The position numbers were made by a program, and so were the translations under genes. From assembly GCA_964396715.1 (NCBI GenBank), contig CAYNFQ010000001.1, positions 124,001 to 188,000 of the forward strand: 64,000 nucleotides of DNA, written 5' to 3'. This document shows positions 61,979 through 64,000 of this stretch, piece by piece. The notes beneath the pieces were generated by a model. It had not been told where the DNA came from. It worked only from the letters and a program-made list of their open reading frames with translations, and made no database searches. Within the stretch, counting starts at the first letter, position 1; each line of letters opens with the position of its first letter. The stretch is from CAYNFQ01 sp964396715. Its GTDB lineage: Bacteria > Patescibacteriota > Microgenomatia > Daviesbacterales > UBA10151.

Positions 61979-62614
61979 ATGTATGAATTTTTAAAAAGAA
62001 GTCTGGATATTTTCGGTGCAATAGCAGGGTTAGTTTTTCTGTCCCCGATATTTCTACTGGTTGCCCTGGCCATAAAATTTGATTCAAAAGGGCCCATTCT
62101 GGCGGATACCCCGATGAGGGTGGGCAGGGGGGGTAAATTATTTAAGATGTATAAGTTCCGTTCCATGATTGCCAATGCTCATAAAATTTTAAGGACAGAC
62201 CCCCGTTTTAAAAGTCTTTATGAGGAATATAAACAAAGTAATTACAAGTTGTCAAAAGACCCCCGGATTACCAGAGTGGGTAAGTTTATCAGGAAATTTT
62301 CCCTGGATGAGTTGCCTCAATTTCTGAACGTATTAAAGGGGGAGATGAGCCTGGTAGGGCCCAGGGCATATTATCCGGATGAGTTGGGAGAGCAGCAGAA
62401 AAATTATCCCGAGTCAAAAAAATTCGTCAAAATCATTTTATCCGGCAAGCCCGGTGTGACCGGACTTTGGCAGGTAACAGGCAGATCTGAAATTGATTTT
62501 AAAAAAAGAGTAAAAATGGATGCAATATATGTTAGGAAAAAATCAATACTGTATGATTTTTGGATACTTTTAAAAACGGCCCCGGCAGTGGTGTCAGGGA
62601 AAGGGGCTGTTTGA
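61979..62614 (+). CDS. PglC-like monotopic phosphoglycosyltransferase (bacterial sugar transferase)
   Basis: 211 residues: the short, catalytic-domain-only form. One N-terminal membrane helix (LDIFGAIAGLVFLSPIFLLVALAI, near 9-32), a loop PMRVGRGGKLFKMYKFRSM (45-63), the catalytic pair Asp110-Glu111 in FSLDELPQFLNVLKGEMSLVGPRA, and KPGVTGLWQVTGRSEIDF are all present. It transfers a sugar phosphate from UDP-sugar to undecaprenyl phosphate and so starts the lipid-linked chain. The position after three GT4 genes fits this. A TAAACT box lies 9 nt upstream. Confidence 0.93.
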   Translation: MYEFLKRSLDIFGAIAGLVFLSPIFLLVALAIKFDSKGPILADTPMRVGRGGKLFKMYKFRSMIANAHKILRTDPRFKSLYEEYKQSNYKLSKDPRITRVGKFIRKFSLDELPQFLNVLKGEMSLVGPRAYYPDELGEQQKNYPESKKFVKIILSGKPGVTGLWQVTGRSEIDFKKRVKMDAIYVRKKSILYDFWILLKTAPAVVSGKGAV

Positions 62615-62616
62615 GT

Positions 62617-64000
62617 ATGGCGCTTGTTAATTTAAACAAAAGGTTAACCTTTCCTTACAGGGGGTATCGCAGGAAAAAGGTTGAGGATGGGAGAATTTTG
62701 AGAATTTTGGTAATTTTGGCAGTGGCAACGATGATCCCCTCATTTTTAATATTTTCAGGACTGACAGAAACTGTCACTCAGGGAAAAGCCTTAGCAGCAG
62801 CTTATCAAAATCAAAATTTTGATGAGATTAAAAAAAAGGTTTCCGATACTAAAAATTCTTTGCAAAAGGTGGATCTTTCTTTGAATCTTTTATTTTGGGT
62901 CAGGATCATCCCCATACTGGGAGGGTATTATTCCGATCTTAAGGGGTTTTCATCAGCCGGGGTTGAGGAGCTGATTGCTTTTGAGAAAATTTTAAATAAA
63001 CTTGAGCCTGTTAAAGAAGAGCTGGGATTCAATAACAGCCCACGGTCCGGCCCGGACAGGATGTCGCAGGCGGTCAAGATATTGGAGAAATCACTGTCAT
63101 ATTTGGATGAGGTTTCTCCTAATTTAGAGAAAGCTGCGGGTTTTGTTGAAGGTATAGATACTGAGAAATATCCGCAAAATTTCAGGCAATTTCAGGTCAG
63201 AAAAGTGCTTGCAACAGTCAAGAATTTTATCATTGGTTCATCAGCTGCTGTTTCAGAAGGAAAGGATGCTTTGATGGTTGCTCCTCAGGCTTTAGGGATG
63301 GGAGGGCAAAGAAATTACTTGATGCTTTTCCAAAATGATAAGGAAATCCGCCCCACAGGCGGATTTTTAACTGCCTACGCTACCCTGACTATGGATCAGG
63401 GACGGATAGATACTACCACCTCTGATGATATCTACAGGCTTGACGAAAAACTTCTGGCAATTTGCCTTTCCAAGATTTGTCCGCTAACACCTCCTGAGGC
63501 GATTGTTAAATATTTACCGGAAGTGGATGGTAAGAGTAGAAAGGCCTGGAGTATGAGGGATTCCAACATATCACCGGATCTGCCAACTTCCGCCAAAGAG
63601 TTTGAAAGAATGTATCAGCTTTTGGGGGAGGGATTGCCATTTGATGGAATAATTTATATTGATTCCCAAGTGGTGGAGGAGCTAATTGAAGTGACAGGGC
63701 CAATTGATGTGTTGGGTACAACCTATTCCTCCGAGATTGACAAAAGATGTAATTGTCCGAATGTGATATATGAGCTGGAATCTTATGCTGAAATTGCTGC
63801 CAAAGGAGAGCAGGGCCGGAAAGCCATTCTGGGGGTTTTAATGCAGCAGATTTTGGCCAGATCCCTTGGGGCGGATGTTGAAAAAATACCGCAACTTCTG
63901 GAAACAGTTACAAGATTGGCAAATCATAAGCACATCATGTTTTATATGCATGATTCGAGCTTGCAGAATGCATTGTCTAAACTTAATTGGACTGGTGAGA
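62617..64000 (+). CDS. DUF4012 domain protein (C-terminus beyond the window)
   Basis: An open frame from ATG 62617 continues to the window edge; 461 residues are visible. It has a basic N-terminal tail, one membrane helix near 28-48 (ILRILVILAVATMIPSFLIF), then an outside helical region, and the DUF4012 signature LMLFQNDKEIRPTGGFLTAY near residues 233-252. DUF4012 proteins are frequent in Gram-positives and Patescibacteria beside surface-glycan genes; their function is not established. It begins 2 nt after the stop of the initiating transferase. Cell-envelope attachment or glycan ligation is a guess. Confidence 0.88.
   Translation, partial: MALVNLNKRLTFPYRGYRRKKVEDGRILRILVILAVATMIPSFLIFSGLTETVTQGKALAAAYQNQNFDEIKKKVSDTKNSLQKVDLSLNLLFWVRIIPILGGYYSDLKGFSSAGVEELIAFEKILNKLEPVKEELGFNNSPRSGPDRMSQAVKILEKSLSYLDEVSPNLEKAAGFVEGIDTEKYPQNFRQFQVRKVLATVKNFIIGSSAAVSEGKDALMVAPQALGMGGQRNYLMLFQNDKEIRPTGGFLTAYATLTMDQGRIDTTTSDDIYRLDEKLLAICLSKICPLTPPEAIVKYLPEVDGKSRKAWSMRDSNISPDLPTSAKEFERMYQLLGEGLPFDGIIYIDSQVVEELIEVTGPIDVLGTTYSSEIDKRCNCPNVIYELESYAEIAAKGEQGRKAILGVLMQQILARSLGADVEKIPQLLETVTRLANHKHIMFYMHDSSLQNALSKLNWTGE

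Noticed and set aside
1..64000. Recoded TGA (code 25, as in some Patescibacteria)
   Set aside because: TGA serves as stop in many ATGA overlaps and no gene has in-frame TGA.
1..64000. tRNA, rRNA, riboswitch or transposase genes
   Set aside because: None recognised; no intergenic gap exceeds about 100 nt.

Overview
The window is AT-rich, very densely packed, and reads with the standard bacterial stop codons (TGA ends many genes in ATGA start/stop overlaps). Almost every gene makes or assembles a cell-surface polysaccharide. The style suggests a Patescibacteria / Candidate Phyla Radiation genome, most likely Microgenomates. The reasons are AftD-like giant GT-C proteins, a DUF4012 protein, GT2-methyltransferase fusions, overlapping genes, and short palindromic and heptameric repeats inserted in frame inside proteins. 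That placement is inferred from style only, because the window holds no rRNA or ribosomal protein gene.

Layout. 1-1588 (-): a GT-C-like membrane protein running off the left edge, divergent from a polyprenyl-phosphate-type GT2 (1611-2327). 2318-5971 (-): a four-gene nucleotide-sugar operon (cupin, zinc-binding C-methyltransferase, SDR, Gfo/Idh/MocA oxidoreductase). 6070-12531 (+): GT2, GT4, methyltransferase, then a WbpB/WbpD/WbpE-like 3-acetamido-sugar set and an SDR. 12496-14010 (-): a GT-C-like membrane protein. 14061-19330 (+): an N-formyltransferase, then an unusual phosphosugar cassette (HxlB-like SIS isomerase, RPE-like epimerase, nucleotidyltransferase-kinase fusion, KdsC-like HAD phosphatase) and a GT2. 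19239-20030 (-): an FkbM methyltransferase. 20054-24633 (+): a GT4 and a UDP-L-FucNAc-type set (CapE-like, CapG-like, and a CapF-like enzyme split into two genes). 24621-26038 (-): a PIG-L deacetylase and a formyltransferase, each carrying a frameshift.

26102-42903 (+) holds four AftD/YfhO-like giant membrane proteins. Two of them sit in tandem, each followed by a small four-helix membrane protein, and a 29-residue one-helix ORF is wedged before the fourth. GT4, GT2, a GT2-methyltransferase fusion and a free methyltransferase paralogue lie between the first and second giant. 42913-62614 (+) is the assembly block: Wzx-type flippase, GT2s, GT4s, four GT-C-like proteins, an acetyltransferase, a Wzy/WaaL-type membrane protein and a PglC-like initiating phosphoglycosyltransferase. 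A DUF4012 protein runs off the right edge.

Taken together: sugar nucleotides are made by the enzyme sets at 2.3-6, 8.9-18.3 and 21.2-26 kb. The phosphoglycosyltransferase at 61979 starts a lipid-linked oligosaccharide, the GT2/GT4 enzymes extend it, the Wzx protein exports it, and the GT-C proteins and Wzy/WaaL homologue decorate, polymerise or ligate it outside the membrane. Regulation appears simple. At most transcription-unit starts a TATAAT-like -10 box lies only 6-8 nt before the start codon, as expected for leaderless mRNAs, and downstream genes are coupled by overlaps.
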